Origin: Microcebus murinus
Taxonomy: Eukaryota > Chordata > Mammalia > Primates > Cheirogaleidae
Direction of reading: 5' to 3'
Assembly: GCF_040939455.1 (NCBI RefSeq)
Contig: NC_134116.1
Span: 69,271,900-69,335,899 of the forward strand
Length of the DNA stretch: 64,000 bases
Numbering within the stretch: position 1 is the first letter of the stretch; every line of letters begins with the position of its first letter. Below the pieces are notes generated by a model. The model saw nothing but the letters and a program-made list of their open reading frames with translations, ran no database searches and was not told where the DNA came from. The position numbers and the translations under genes are program-made. Of the stretch, positions 45,485 to 57,155 are shown in pieces.

Positions 45485-45620
45485 TTTAAGGACATATTAT
45501 GTTTATATGTCCTTAAACATATAACATATTTATGTTTATAATATAAACATAAACATAACATAATAAACATAATATAAACATACTATGTTTATAAATATGT
45601 TTATAACATATTATAGTTAT
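45485..45620. repeat. Cluster of AT-rich perfect palindromes
   Basis: A 13-bp perfect stem (TTTAAGGACATAT, 45485-45497 with 45505-45517) encloses a 7-nt loop. Next, TATGTTTATA at 45531-45540 pairs with 45542-45551 around one base. A third stem pairs TATAAACATA at 45573-45582 with 45584-45593 around one base. The same TATAAACATA word and its complement recur throughout, so larger alternative hairpins or cruciforms are possible. Confidence 0.85.
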
Positions 45621-45628
45621 ATTTTCAC

Positions 45629-45685
45629 CAATATAACATTGGCAAAAACAGGACAGGATGGGGATATGGATCAATATAACATTGG
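45629..45685. repeat. Short direct repeat
   Basis: CAATATAACATTGG occurs at 45629-45642 and at 45672-45685, separated by 29 unique bases, just right of the palindrome cluster. Confidence 0.8.
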
Positions 45686-45827
45686 TCATTTAAAATTTTT
45701 TACTCCTTTTTTGTTCAAATAAGAACAAAACTGCACAGGTGGTTTGTGTATATCATTCATAGTGCGGAGCATGGGGTGATAAACAGTGCTTGCAAACAGC
45801 ACGCAGTTAATTTTATACCAGGTTATT

Positions 45828-46175
45828 CATTCTTTCACTAAACACATTTTTACCAAATGCTAGAACTCTTCCAGGCTAGATTGGGATAAATACTATTAAA
45901 GAAATAAAGAAGTGACATAACAGCAATTCACAGGTTGTCATGGGGGCTGGGTCAGGGAAAGTGGTCAGGGGAGGCCACCTTGAGGAGGCAGTATTTGAAC
46001 TAAAAGTTGAAGAATGCAAATGAGCCTTTGCAGAGCTGAGGGAAGAGCATTTCAGGCAGAAAGAACAGCAAATTTTGGAGGCCCAAGGGCAGGAAAGGGC
46101 TTGACATAGTTGAGGAACAGAAAGGAGCCCAATGTAGCTGGAACCTAGTTGCAGAGTATAAACATCTTGTAAAGC
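45828..46175 (-). mobile_element. L2 LINE 3' region, antisense
   Basis: On the plus strand: TGAGGAGGCAGTATTTGAAC, GAAGAGCATTTCAGGCAGAA, GGCCCAAGGGCAGGAAAGGG and GAGGAACAGAAAGGAGCC. Inverted, these give the L2 3' text (CTTTCTGTTCCTC, TTCTGCCTGAAATGCTC). It is a decayed relic, and the minus-strand frames at 45876-46368 derive from it. Confidence 0.75.
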
Positions 46176-47212
46176 ATGGTTCTGTGGACAATTCATAGAT
46201 GCCATGAACATTCAGACAGCCGTCTTGCTGTTTGAAAGAGGGAGATGTGTTTTGTCCCATCATGAACAATGGGGACCTGGGGTTTTGTTCACCCACCCAC
46301 AGAAAGGAGCACATGATTAATGTTCTCATCTTGAGCACAGCACTCAACATTATCTGCTTTAGCCCCATTTATCAGTGTTAAAGCTGTCCATGTCCTGTAG
46401 CTCTTGTACAGATCAAAATACCATAAACTGAAAGGAGAAAGTAGATGATGCATCTTCAGCTACTATTATAAAAGACTAGGATAACCCTTTGGGCCAATAA
46501 AAATACCCTCCATTCATCATCATGGTGTTGCAGAAGTTGTCATTGTTACTTAATCAGTAAGATGGGAGGATAGTTAAATATAATTTAAAAGAAAGATCTT
46601 CAAAGGTTTGCTGTGATGTCTTCTGTAAAACCCTTTGGAATTAAATCAATTTATCAACAAATATGTAATTTGCTTCTACTGTGGTAGGTGCTGTGGAAAA
46701 TGCAAAATAGCAAAAGACAAATCTCCTGTCTTTGAGGAATTTACAACTGCCAGTGGAGAAAAGATGTATTAATAGTAGACAATTAACAAGAATATTTGAT
46801 GAAATTCAATGTTCTGTTGTATATTTTAGACTGCTATAGGAGTCCAGGGAAAGAAAGCAATTGTTCAAGGTTGATGCTAATTGTATAAGGTTTCATGCTG
46901 TTCGATGCCTGGTATACAGAAAATAATCAATAAATGCTTTGTTGAATAAATAAGTGAGGTATATTTGAGTTTTTACTTCTAAGGTATGTATGAAATGAAT
47001 TGGCAATGAGAAATGGGGGCTCTCCAGGCAGAAGGGCCAACACGATCTCATGCATGGGTAGGAATAAATATGACACATAGAGAGGCGATATAAAGGTAGG
47101 GTGTAAGAAGGAATATTGTACCAGTGACAGAAGACCTTGAACAGTGAACTTAAAATTTTGGACCTGATTAAAGAAGAAGTTTTAGGTTCCTGAGAAAGAA
47201 CAGAACATGATT
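46176..47212. other. Mostly unique, L2 traces
   Basis: No gene. An antisense L2/MIR-like segment lies at about 46665-46780 (CAACAAATATGTAATTTGC, GGTAGGTGCTGTGGAAAAT). A sense L2/MIR end lies at 46903-46960 (CGATGCCTGGTATACAGAA, CAATAAATGCTTTGTTGAAT). Confidence 0.45.
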
Positions 47213-47225
47213 AAAACAGCATTTT
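47213..47225. repeat. 13-bp target-site duplication of Alu (left copy)
   Basis: AAAACAGCATTTT is repeated identically at 47564-47576. Confidence 0.92.
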
Positions 47226-47563
<338 letters not shown>

Positions 47564-47576
47564 AAAACAGCATTTT
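47564..47576. repeat. 13-bp target-site duplication of Alu (right copy)
   Basis: Identical to 47213-47225. Confidence 0.92.
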
Positions 47577-47819
47577 AGGAAAATCACTCTGATAATTGTA
47601 TTCCAGGGAAAAGAGAAAGAAGATTGAAGGTCCAGTTAGAAATTATCTAAAATGTTTTTGGAATAACACAAAATATAAAAAATAAATCCATCTATACATA
47701 AAATTATACATAAATTAAAGACTTTTTGGTGCATATGTGATAATAGTAAAAGGATAAAGGATGAAGTTACCAGAGTCTGTTATACCTTTAGAAAACCCAA
47801 AGTGTATCGCTAAGTCTGA

Positions 47820-48228
47820 AATGTTTCCTTGCTTGCACATGTACATGCCATGCACATGCCTGCTGGAGGGCATTTGCACTTGCTGTTCCTTCTACCCGAA
47901 ATGGTATTCTCCAGAAATCCCATTCCCTTGCCTCCTTCAGTCCTCTGTTCAAATGTCACCTTCTCAGTGGACCATTGTAGACCGCCCTATCTAAATTGCA
48001 GCCACTCTGACACTTCCTATTCCTTCTCCTGTTTCATTCTACTTCATATCACTTATTACCATCTCACATTCCATATATTTTACTTATTTATTATATGTAT
48101 TGGCCATTTCCTTCAATTAGAGTAGAATTTCCATGAAATGAGAGATTTTTGTGTGTTTTGTTCATTATTTTATCTCTAGTGCCTGGAACATAATAGATAA
48201 TTAATCAATAGTTTTTGGATGAATGAGT
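47820..48228 (+). mobile_element. L2 LINE 3' end
   Basis: TTGCACTTGCTGTTCCTTC, CTGTTCAAATGTCACCTTC, TCATATCACTTATTACCATC, TTTTGTTCATTATTTTATC and a terminal GTGCCTGGAACATAATAG...TTGGATGAATGAG match L2 order. It is one of the better preserved L2s in the window and non-coding. Confidence 0.85.
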
Positions 48229-49134
48229 CGGTCTGAGCACATCTGCTTTTTCTGGTGGAGGCACCAAAAAATAGAACTCTTTCTTCCAGTAAACTCAATT
48301 GTTACGAAAATCTATTAACGAGGCTTATGGCCCAGAGAAGTTACAAGATCAAAGCACGCAATATCCTTTTACTATTAAACAACATTCTGAGATTCAACAC
48401 TATAAATATCCAAATGACGTCTATCTTAATTGAAATGAATTAAGCATGCAAGTGCTACTTGCATTTCTGACTAGAGACTAATTGATTTTGAAAATGAAAC
48501 AAAAGTATTTTTTATTGTTTTTATTGTTATTGCTATTGTTTTAGTTTTAAGTTGCCTGGGGCTAATAATCTTTGTGAATGGAAAAATGTTCACAGTCTCA
48601 CTTATTATAATAGTGTCAATTCTTAACTCCACATGTGGAAAAGAGGTGAGCTTTCATTTAATAAACGTGAAATCATGCAACATTGTATCATCCTGAGAGT
48701 CAGTTGGCAACACTTAACTTAGTACACCCATGGAGGATATTTGACCCAGGATCATAAAAGAATAATAACTAGGCACAGCCTACAAATAGTTTTAGTAACA
48801 AGTTTGCCAAAATGAAAAGGAAGCCAGATTTCTGCAAATTAATGCTCTCAGTCTAGCAGTGAGCCATTAAGAAGGAGTAATGGGCTTAATCTCAGCAGCA
48901 AGCCATCATTGTCAGGTGTGATCACAGGAATACTTTCAAAGCCACTTGCCAAGGAAGCAAGTCCTAGGGAGCTGTCCAATGTACCATTCCTCAGTATGTC
49001 TCTTGAAAGTAAATCACTGACTGCTCCATTTCAGTTTACTTCCCCTCATACACTAAACTGTTCTGTTCAAAATGGGAGCCTCTCGCCACACATGACTATT
49101 TAAATTTAAGCTAATTAAATGAAATTAAATTAAA
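48229..49134. other. No gene recognised
   Basis: Unique DNA without exon or identifiable repeat. Confidence 0.45.
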
Positions 49135-49280
49135 AATTTAGTTCCAGACTTATGCTTCCAGTCAACATGGAGTAACAGGAAAATGAATTTATCTTCCCAT
49201 CTGAAATAAACAAACAAAAAAAATAGATAAAATGTATTACACAATGGTTTTCAAGACATTGGACATCAGGCAATAAGGGA
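49135..49280 (+). mobile_element. Old L1 5' UTR segment
   Basis: TATGCTTCCAGTCAACATGG and ATGAATTTATCTTCCCATC resemble the 5' UTR of mammalian L1M elements. ORF1 and the endonuclease part of ORF2 are absent before ORF2 sequence begins at about 49290. Confidence 0.45.
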
Positions 49281-49289
49281 CAGTGATTT

Positions 49290-50559
49290 CTGAAATAAAT
49301 CAGCTTAGATGAAATGGACAAATTCATGAAAGACACAAACCTTAACCAGATAATCAGTTATCTTGAATAAATTATCAGTTATTCAGATGCAAGATTTCTT
49401 CATTCAAGAAGAAATGAATAACTAAAATAGTTTTATATCTATTGAAGACATCCAATTTATAGTTTAAAACCTTCCCATAACAAAAAGTTCAAGCCCAATT
49501 ATCTTCTCTAGTAAATTCTACAAAACTTTTAAGAAAGAAATAATATCAATTCTAAACAAATACTTTTTCAAAAATTAGAGACTATGAAATAGTTCCCAAC
49601 TCATTCTATGAGACCAGGCCAGCAATATTCCGATACCAAAACCAGAGAAAGACATTACAAGAAAAAGAAACAGGGGAAAAAAAGCCCTCATGAACACAGA
49701 TGCAAAAATTATAAACAAAATGGAGTAAATCAAATTCATTAATTCATTGCAACTGAGATTTATTTAAACATTTAATAATCAATGTAATTAATATATAAAT
49801 TAACTTAAAAAAGAAAAGCCATATGATGATCTCCATAGACACGTATAAAACATTTAACAAAATCCAACATCCATCTCTGTCTGATAAAACTCTCAGGAAA
49901 TTAAGAGTAGAAAGGATCTTCCTCACCCCTATAAAGAGCATCTGTGAAAAACCTATAGCTAACGTCATACTTAATGGAGAAAAACAGAATGCTTTTCCTC
50001 TAAGAGAAGGAATAAGAATTCTACTTTCACCTCTTCTATTCAATAGTGAGTTGAAGATTCTAGTCATTGAAATAAAATGAGAAAAAGAAATAAGGCATCC
50101 AGATAGATGAGGGGAAGCAACTGTGTTTATTTGTTGAAAACATGCAGAAAATCCAGTGGAGTGAACAACTGTTGCAGGATATATGATCAATTTACAAAAA
50201 TCAATGGTATTTCTGTATTTTAGCAACAAATAATCCAAAATTAAAATTAAAAATACAGTGGCCACAGAGACAGTCTACAGAAAAATAAAATAAATGTAGA
50301 AAAATTAAAAATATACATGCTATTTACAGTAGTACCAAAAAATATTAGGAATAAATCTGAAAAAAGATGTGAATGAGCTATACACTGAAAATTACAGAAT
50401 ATTGCTAGCAAAAGTTGAAGACCTAAATAAATGAAGTGATTCAGGTATTCATGGGGCAGGAGATTCAACATTATTAGATGCAATTCTCTCCCACTGACAT
50501 ATAGAGTCAATACACTTACTATCAAAATCCCCAGAAGATTTTTAAAAATAAAAATTGAA
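49290..50559 (+). pseudogene. Decayed L1 ORF2 (RT region), left of Alu
   Basis: Begins GATGAAATGGACAAATTC (linker before the RT) and runs through the RT. An open stretch at 49823-50080 keeps ISIDTYKTFNKIQHPSL, IANVILNGEK and LSPLLFN, equivalent to the [17 protein letters not shown] and LSPLLFN of the intact ORF2. The palm Asp of the first motif survives, but the FADD box is broken and frameshifts abound. Dead copy. Confidence 0.8.
50550..50559. repeat. 10-bp target-site duplication of Alu (left copy)
   Basis: AAAAATTGAA is repeated at 50856-50865. Confidence 0.7.
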
Positions 50560-50855
50560 GCCAGGTACATTGGCTCACCCTTGTAATCCTAGCACTTCGG
50601 GAGGCCGAGAGGGGAGGATTGCTTGAGGTTGAGAGTTCAAGATCAGCGTGAGCAACAGCAAGACCCTGTCTCTGTAAAAAATAGAAAAATTAGCCAGATG
50701 TGGTGGTACATGCCTGTAGTCCCAGCTACTCAAGAGGCTGAGGCAGGAAGATTGTTTGAGTCCAGGAGTTCAAGGTTGCAGTGAGTTATGATAATAACAC
50801 TGCACTCTGGCTGAGGCAACAAGCAAGACCCTATCTCAAAAATGAATAAATAAAC
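50560..50855 (+). mobile_element. Old Alu inserted in L1 ORF2 relic
   Basis: GCCAGGTACATTGGCTCACC, AGCACTTCGGGAGGCCGAG, AAAAATTAGCCAGATGTGG and TTGCAGTGAGTTATGATAAT define a dimeric Alu lacking the lemur TA linker. Its tail is AATGAATAAATAAAC. L1 sequence is colinear on both sides. Confidence 0.92.
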
Positions 50856-50865
50856 AAAAATTGAA

Positions 50866-52310
50866 AGCTTTCTAAAATTTATGTAGAAATGCAAATTCCC
50901 TAGAATAACCAAAATAATGTTAAAAAGAACAAAGTTTGAGGGCCAGCTCTGCCTGATTTCAAGAATTATTATAAAATTCCAGAAATAAAAATAGCATAAT
51001 TTTGCCAAAATGATAAACAAAATAGGTCAATGAAGAAGAATAAAGGGCCAAGAAATAAATCAATACATATATGGAAAATTGACAAAGATGTAAAGGCAAT
51101 GCAATAGAGAAGGGATAGTCTTTCAACAAATGATGCTGAGAAAATTAGGCATTCAAATTAAGAAAAAATAACTTGCATCTATACTTTTCACCATATATAA
51201 AAATGAATATAAAGTAGGTCATAGAAGTAAATGTAAAATCTAAAACTTGAAAATTCCTAGAAAAATACACACGAGAAAATCTTTGTGACCTTATGTTAAG
51301 CAAAGATTCCTTAGATACAATAATAAAAGCACAATCCATAAACAAATTATAAATTGAACTTCCTTCAAATTAAAATTTTCTGTTCTCTGAAGGTCATTGC
51401 TAGGAGGTGAAAAGGCACATAAAAGACTAAGATAAAATTGTTGAAAACCATATATCTGATAAATGGCTTGTAACCAGAATATATAAAGAACTCTCAAAAC
51501 TTAATAAGGAAACAAACAACCCCAAAATAATGGGCAAAATATCCAAAGAGACATTTCCACAAAGAAGACATACAAATGGCAAATAAGCAAATGAACATGT
51601 TCTTATCATTATTCATTATAAAAATGTAAACTAAAATCACAGTAGGAAGCAAAAGATTGAAGACATCAACTGTGACAAAAATGTGGAGGAACAAGAACTC
51701 TCATAAACTACAGATGAAAAACAGGTTGGTGGTTTCTTTGAAAGTTAGACATGCACTTACTATATGAAGCCACCATTCTACTATGTTTTTACTTAAGAGA
51801 AATGAAAGCCATCTGTCCACACAACAACTTGTGTGTGAATATTCCTGGCTTTCTATGTAATCGTCAAATGCTGGAAAAAGTTGAAGTGTCCATCAACAGA
51901 TGACTAGACAAACTGTAGAATATCCATACAATGGAATACCCCTTTGCAATGAAAAGAAATGAACTATGAATATGTGTTATGGAGTGGATCAATTTAAAAA
52001 TAATTTTTCTGTGTAAAAGAAGCCAGACAAAATGAATACATACTTTATTATCCCATTCATATATTATAAAATTCTACATGATCTAACTAATCCTTAGTTT
52101 CATTAAACAGATCGGCAGTTGCCTGAAGATGGAGGATGGGAATGGAAGGATTAAAAAAGAGTTATTAAGAAACCTTTAGGAGTGGTGGCTATGCCCATTA
52201 TCTTAACTGCATGATGTTTTCATGTGTGTTTCATTCATATGTCAAAACTTATTGATTTATATTTTTCAAATATGTGCAACTTACTATATGCCAATCATAC
52301 CCCAAGGAAA
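50866..52310 (+). mobile_element. Old L1 ORF2 end and 3' UTR, right of Alu
   Basis: Continues the L1: AGAATAACCAAAATAATGTT, CTTTCAACAAATGATGCTG, CAAAGAGACATTTCCACAAA, CATCAACAGATGACTAGAC, GAATGAACTATGAATATGTG-like text and a 3' UTR with GCATGATGTTTTCATGTGTG. All frames are broken. Confidence 0.82.
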
Positions 52311-53889
52311 CTTTGTTTAAAGTTAGTTTCTCAGTCACAATACCCTCACTAGCTACATTGCACAGTGCTGCCCTAGAATCTTGAGAAGAGGCTTTCTGAG
52401 AATTCATAGAATGGAGACAAATAAGGAAGAAATCTGAGGGGAGAAAAACTGATCCCTACAGGTGACAGGGTGTACAGCTTTTCAATCCTGTGACGCAGCC
52501 GAGGAACGTGAGTTACAGTGAGTCAGCTTCAGGACTTCTGGTTTCTTCTATAATTTATCAGAACCCACAAATAAGCATTTATAAAACATACTCTTGGTTT
52601 TTCAATAGCTAAAAATATAGCTATCACAACCACTGCAGAACTAGGAAGGTATTAAGTAAAACTCCAATACTTCAGAGACTGTAAAATGGATATGAGAAGA
52701 ACATGGGATCTGAGCTCTAAGGAGAGAATGGAAGCTCCCTAAATTGGCAGGTCTTAGAAGATGCAGCTTGCTGCTGTTGCTGTTAGCACTGTTCATGTAT
52801 ACTGGCAGGAAAACATTTACACACTTTTCCTAGGAATAAAATTCCCAAGTTTCAAAGTACACATGCCAGGTGGCACTTAGCAACAAACTGACATGATGAA
52901 CGACTAGGAATAGCTCAGCCTTTCAATGTATGAGCTATTTTAATAAATCTGTATTTCTGGGCTGCATACTTCTTTTGATGTATAGTTCGCTTCTTATCTT
53001 CAGTCTCTTGTGCATATTTGTTTTCTGCTTGTCAGTACTTTTCCCCCTGCACCCATCCCTGGAAGTTTCACTGAACCATCACCTATTATTTGAGAGGTGT
53101 GTATTTTCTCATTAGTGTAGAGCCATTTAAGCTTATTTCCCTTGTTTTTTATTCCCTCTTAGAGGGCAATCTTCTCCCTGAACACTAGTGTCTTTAGAAT
53201 CCAAAAAATCTCTCCTGTTCATGCTTACCAGGGCTTCGACTCTCAACCCCATCATCAACGAAGAACTGCATTGCCAATCCCAGGAGAAAGAAGGAAGGAT
53301 AAGTTATACCGCTGGCTCTACTACGTGCTTCTCATAAAAAACGCTCATTCTCATTAATCAAGCAACAAGGAACATATTTAGATGTGAGAAGCAAAAAAAA
53401 AAAAATGTGGTATATAAGGAAAGAGTGAGAGATGCAAATAAGAACTAGATAATCATGATTTTGTCTTAATTAACATAGATAATAAACTTCAAAATTAAAG
53501 CCCTCAGATTGCCTCAAAGCTCTGAGTCATTAGATAAGAATTCAATTAAGGGATGAGTTTTGTTCCTAAATTTAATGAAGAGGCAGTGATGTATTATGCT
53601 ACCTTCCATTGCCTGGGAGTATGAATGCAAAGGAATGTGAATGTATTTCTTGTCTCTTCAGAGTCTGTTAGAATGCCAAAGACCCGCCCACCTAGTCATA
53701 GAAGGGACAACCAGTCACCTGAGGTAAAATCTTTTTTCCCAATGGGAAGACATTAGAAAACCCATATTTAAAACAAAATTATTAAAAATTTTAGTACTTG
53801 GAGTTTTTCTGAATCTTATTACACTGTAAAAAATAACAACAATGTCAGCAATAACAATAACCCTGTACTAACTTCTGAAGTGCGTAAGG
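52311..53889. other. No gene recognised
   Basis: Unique DNA. The part at about 53430-53560 (AACATAGATAATAAACTTC, CAATTAAGGGATGAG) is AT-rich with TTAATTAA-type words and might be conserved non-coding DNA. The open frame at 52930-53115 has no recognisable domain. Confidence 0.4.
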
Positions 53890-53904
53890 TAAAAATTTTT
53901 TTTT
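53890..53904. repeat. Target-site duplication of Alu (left copy)
   Basis: TAAAAATTTTTTTTT matches 54236-54250. The T-run makes the exact limit on the left ambiguous. Confidence 0.75.
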
Positions 53905-54235
<331 letters not shown>

Positions 54236-54250
54236 TAAAAATTTTTTTTT
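54236..54250. repeat. Target-site duplication of Alu (right copy)
   Basis: TAAAAATTTTTTTTT, identical to the sequence starting at 53890. Confidence 0.75.
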
Positions 54251-54435
54251 AAGTATAATTGACATCACACATTTACTAAGTTCCAGGCAATGTTATACTC
54301 ATTTTAAAAATATTAATTCATTTAATCCTTACACGAAGGTTTATTATTACTGTCCCAATTTCAAAGATGAGGACATTGAGGCACAGAAACGACTTGTCTA
54401 AAATCACACAGACAGTGAATGGGAGAGTCAAAATG
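54251..54435 (-). mobile_element. MIR SINE relic
   Basis: Inverted MIR: AAGTTCCAGGCAATGTTATA, AATTCATTTAATCCTTACAC, AGATGAGGACATTGAGGCAC, AATCACACAGACAGTGAATG. Non-coding. Confidence 0.75.
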
Positions 54436-54867
54436 AATTAAACTCTCAGTAGAACTTGATGGAGAAGATTTAACAAATATGCTTTGTCTATAGATAAACT
54501 TATTGGACCATATTGTGCTAGTTAAGCTCTCCTAAATATTCAAAATTGACAAAAAATGAAATTAACCTTTAGGTGTATTTTATTCCGATCCACTTGGAAT
54601 ATCATGCCATATCCCAGGATTGATCTGAAATAGAAATCTCCAACTTTAGAAGGCCAAGTATTTTTTTGTCAAAATACTGGAGAAAAATTCACAACAGAAT
54701 GAAGGTTTTCCTCTCAAATATTTACATTATTTATAGCTAAAAATTTAAGGATACAAGCAATAAAAACATTGCATAGAGACAGTGATTTCAAATTAGTTCA
54801 GAAAAAAAAAATCATTGTGTATACCAAAAAAAGCCTAGAAAAACTCCACAATGTTAATAAATGAAAT
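54436..54867. other. No gene recognised
   Basis: AT-rich unique DNA. Confidence 0.4.
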
Positions 54868-54998
54868 AAATTTAGATGAAATAAATAATATATAAATAAA
54901 AATAAAAAATAAAAAAATAAAAAATAAAATAAAATAAATAAAAAATAACAAAATAAAATATATATAAATAAATAAATAATAAATAAAATAAATTTAGA
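54868..54998. repeat. AT-rich (TAAA)/(TAAAA) low-complexity tract
   Basis: Almost only A and T, in irregular TAAA, TAAAA and TAAAAAA units. A duplicated flank (AAATAAATTTAGATGA at 54865-54880 and again at 54987-55002) brackets it, suggesting slippage or duplication. The minus-strand hydrophobic frame across it is an artefact. Confidence 0.85.
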
Positions 54999-55910
54999 TG
55001 ATAGAACTATTAATAATTTTCCAATGTTCTCTAATAAATAATATACATTCAAAATAAGTTTAAAACATTTAAATCCTTAAGGGACACTATAAGATTTTTA
55101 GAAACTATTTATCTACCTAAAAAGCTTTTTAAATCCAGTTGCAGTTGGAAAGGAGATACTTCTTATCAACAAGAATTAGAAAACAGTTGGGAAGAATTAT
55201 AAAAACCCTTGGGGAGATCCTGTCCCTGGAACACTTCAGGAGAAACACAAACTCGTGTCTGGTGGTTTTAGAACTGAGACTTTCTCTTCCAATACTACAA
55301 TGCTCTTCCAATGGTCACGGACATCAACCAAGGAGGTTCCTTTTCACACCCCATTGGGTCATGTTGAAAGACAAGTAGAAAAAGAAAAGTCATCCTACTG
55401 AAAAGTTCATTTGGCCTCATCTTCTACTACTTACCATTCACTCCAGTGGCATTAAACTTCTCAGAGATCATCAAATAAACCTTTACACATATTTTTTTCT
55501 TTTCTTAAAATACTTTCTCTCTACTTTCATTTCCACCTTGAAAATTCCTTCTCATCTTCATATGTCACCTCAACCTATGGTGAGTCTTCCCTGTCCCTTC
55601 AAGGCAGAGTCTGTCACATCCATATTATATAGGAACCCTCTGGGTCCAAGATCCAGCCAAGATCCCAGGAGACAATATACTATGGGAAAACAGAGTATGT
55701 GCAAGAGAGAGGGAATCTATGGGTCCCAAATCCAGAAAGTACAGAGAGATCAAGAGAAAATAGTCTCTATGAATAGAAACCAAATAGTGAGAAATGCCAC
55801 AGTCAGTGTGTTAGATAGACCTCTGAGAAATGCAGAAGTTATAGAAGCAGGGGCCAAAACTCATAGGGTCACGGAGAGCAGGGATAAGTGAAAGGAGAAT
55901 GTCAGTTAAA
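54999..55910. other. No gene recognised
   Basis: Unique DNA; frames at 55139-55378 and 55538-55891 show no domain or conserved motif. Confidence 0.4.
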
Positions 55911-55911
55911 T

Positions 55912-55943
<32 letters not shown>
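55911..55943. repeat. (CA)n microsatellite
   Basis: Uninterrupted ACACAC run of about 16 units. Confidence 0.93.
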
Positions 55944-55946
<3 letters not shown>

Positions 55947-56043
55947 CCTTGCATCTGTGAAGGTGCCATGTTAGCTCCATGAGAATTTAGAAAGAAGACA
56001 GTGAGACATGGGCTTTGCTTTCCTTAAGTTTCCACTCTATTTG

Positions 56044-56044
<1 letters not shown>

Positions 56045-56091
<47 letters not shown>
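56045..56091. repeat. (TA)n microsatellite
   Basis: About 23 uninterrupted AT/TA units, a likely cruciform-prone and length-variable repeat. Confidence 0.95.
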
Positions 56092-56094
<3 letters not shown>

Positions 56095-56248
56095 TTACTT
56101 TGTTGAAAGGTAAAATGTAATAAGCACTGTACATTAAGTTAAAAGCAATATTTTTTGGAAGAGATGCACTTGATTCCAGAATGCAGGAACAAACATGACT
56201 CTGAGTAGTCTATTAGTGTTACAGCATCAACATGGAATGCCTAGAAGA

Positions 56249-56374
56249 GTGCGGGCTTTGGAGACAGGCGGATCCGTGATCAAATCCCAGCTCTACATTG
56301 ATTTGTTCTGTGATCTCTGGTCAGTTATCTAACTCTGGGAATAATGTCTTTTTGGTGTTATTGTCAGGACTAAT
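56249..56374 (+). mobile_element. MIR SINE, split by Alu insertion
   Basis: MIR head and core: GCGGGCTTTGGAGACAGGC, GATCAAATCCCAGCTCTAC, TCAGTTATCTAACTCTGGG. The MIR 3' part (AATGCCTGGCATAATGAAAG, 57131-57150) reappears after the Alu and its expanded tail. Confidence 0.7.
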
Positions 56375-56381
56375 AAGAAAA

Positions 56382-56634
56382 CAGGTCAGCACAGAGGCTC
56401 TAAGAGCCCGAGGTAGGAGGATCCCTTGAGTCCAGGAATTGGAGACCAGCCTGGGCAACATAGGAAGACCCTGTCTCTATAAAAATAAGAAAAACTAGCC
56501 AGATATGGTGGCAAAAACTGTAGTCCCGGCTACTCAGGAGGCTGAAGCAGAAGGACCACTTGAGCCCAGGAGTTGGAGGCTGCAGTGAGCTGTGATGATG
56601 CCACTGTACTCCAGCTTGGGCAGCAGAGTGAGAC
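56382..56634 (+). mobile_element. Old Alu with damaged 5' end
   Basis: TTGAGTCCAGGAATTGGAGA, ACCAGCCTGGGCAACATAGG, AACTAGCCAGATATGGTGGC, TTGGAGGCTGCAGTGAGCTG, ATGCCACTGTACTCCAGC. The first ~30 bases are deleted or scrambled. AAGAAAA at 56375-56381 and 57126-57132 is a plausible short duplication that places the whole purine tract inside the Alu tail. Confidence 0.88.
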
Positions 56635-56775
56635 AAAGAAGAAAGAAAGAGAGAAAGAGAGAAAGAGAGAAAGAGAGAAAGAGAGAAAGAGAGAAAGAGA
56701 GAAAGAGAGAAAGAGAGAAAGAGAGAAAGAGAGAAAGAGAGAAAGAGAGAAAGAGAGAAAGAGAGAAAGAGAGAA

Positions 56776-56842
<67 letters not shown>

Positions 56843-57125
56843 GAGAGAAAGAGAGAAAGAGAGAGAGAGAGAGGAAGAGAGAGAGGGAGGCAGGGAAGGA
56901 GGGAAGGAAGGAAGGAAGGAAGGAAGGAAGGAAGGAAGGAAGGAAGGAAGGAAGGAAGGAAGGAAGGAAGGAAGGAAGGAAAAAGAGAGAAAGGGAGGAA
57001 GGGAAGAAGGAAGGGAGGGAAAGAGAGAAAGAGAATGAAAAAGAGAAAGAGATAGGAGAGAAGAGAGATGGCAGGAGGAAGGGAGGGAGGGAGAAAAGGA
57101 GGCAGGGAGGGAGGGAGGAAAGAAG
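56635..57125. repeat. Compound polypurine microsatellite (~490 bp)
   Basis: On the plus strand the first 256 bases (56635-56890) are pure purine, and 56892-57035 again. Sub-blocks run in order: an 8-bp unit (GAGAAAGA)n to about 56775; (GAAA)n to about 56841; mixed GA; (GGAA)n at about 56903-56980 with roughly 19 units; then degenerate GGGA/AGAG sequence. Such polypurine-polypyrimidine DNA can form triplex (H-DNA). Long open frames across it on both strands are artefacts of the missing stop codons. Confidence 0.96.
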
Positions 57126-57155
57126 AAGAAAATGCCTGGCATAATGAAAGTCCTC

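Noticed and set aside
56534..57142. Long open frames (up to 202 codons) on both strands of the purine tract, encoding Arg/Glu/Lys- or Ser/Leu/Phe-rich repeats
   Set aside because: They are translations of tetra- and octanucleotide repeats. Polypurine DNA has few stop codons, so the frames have no biological meaning.
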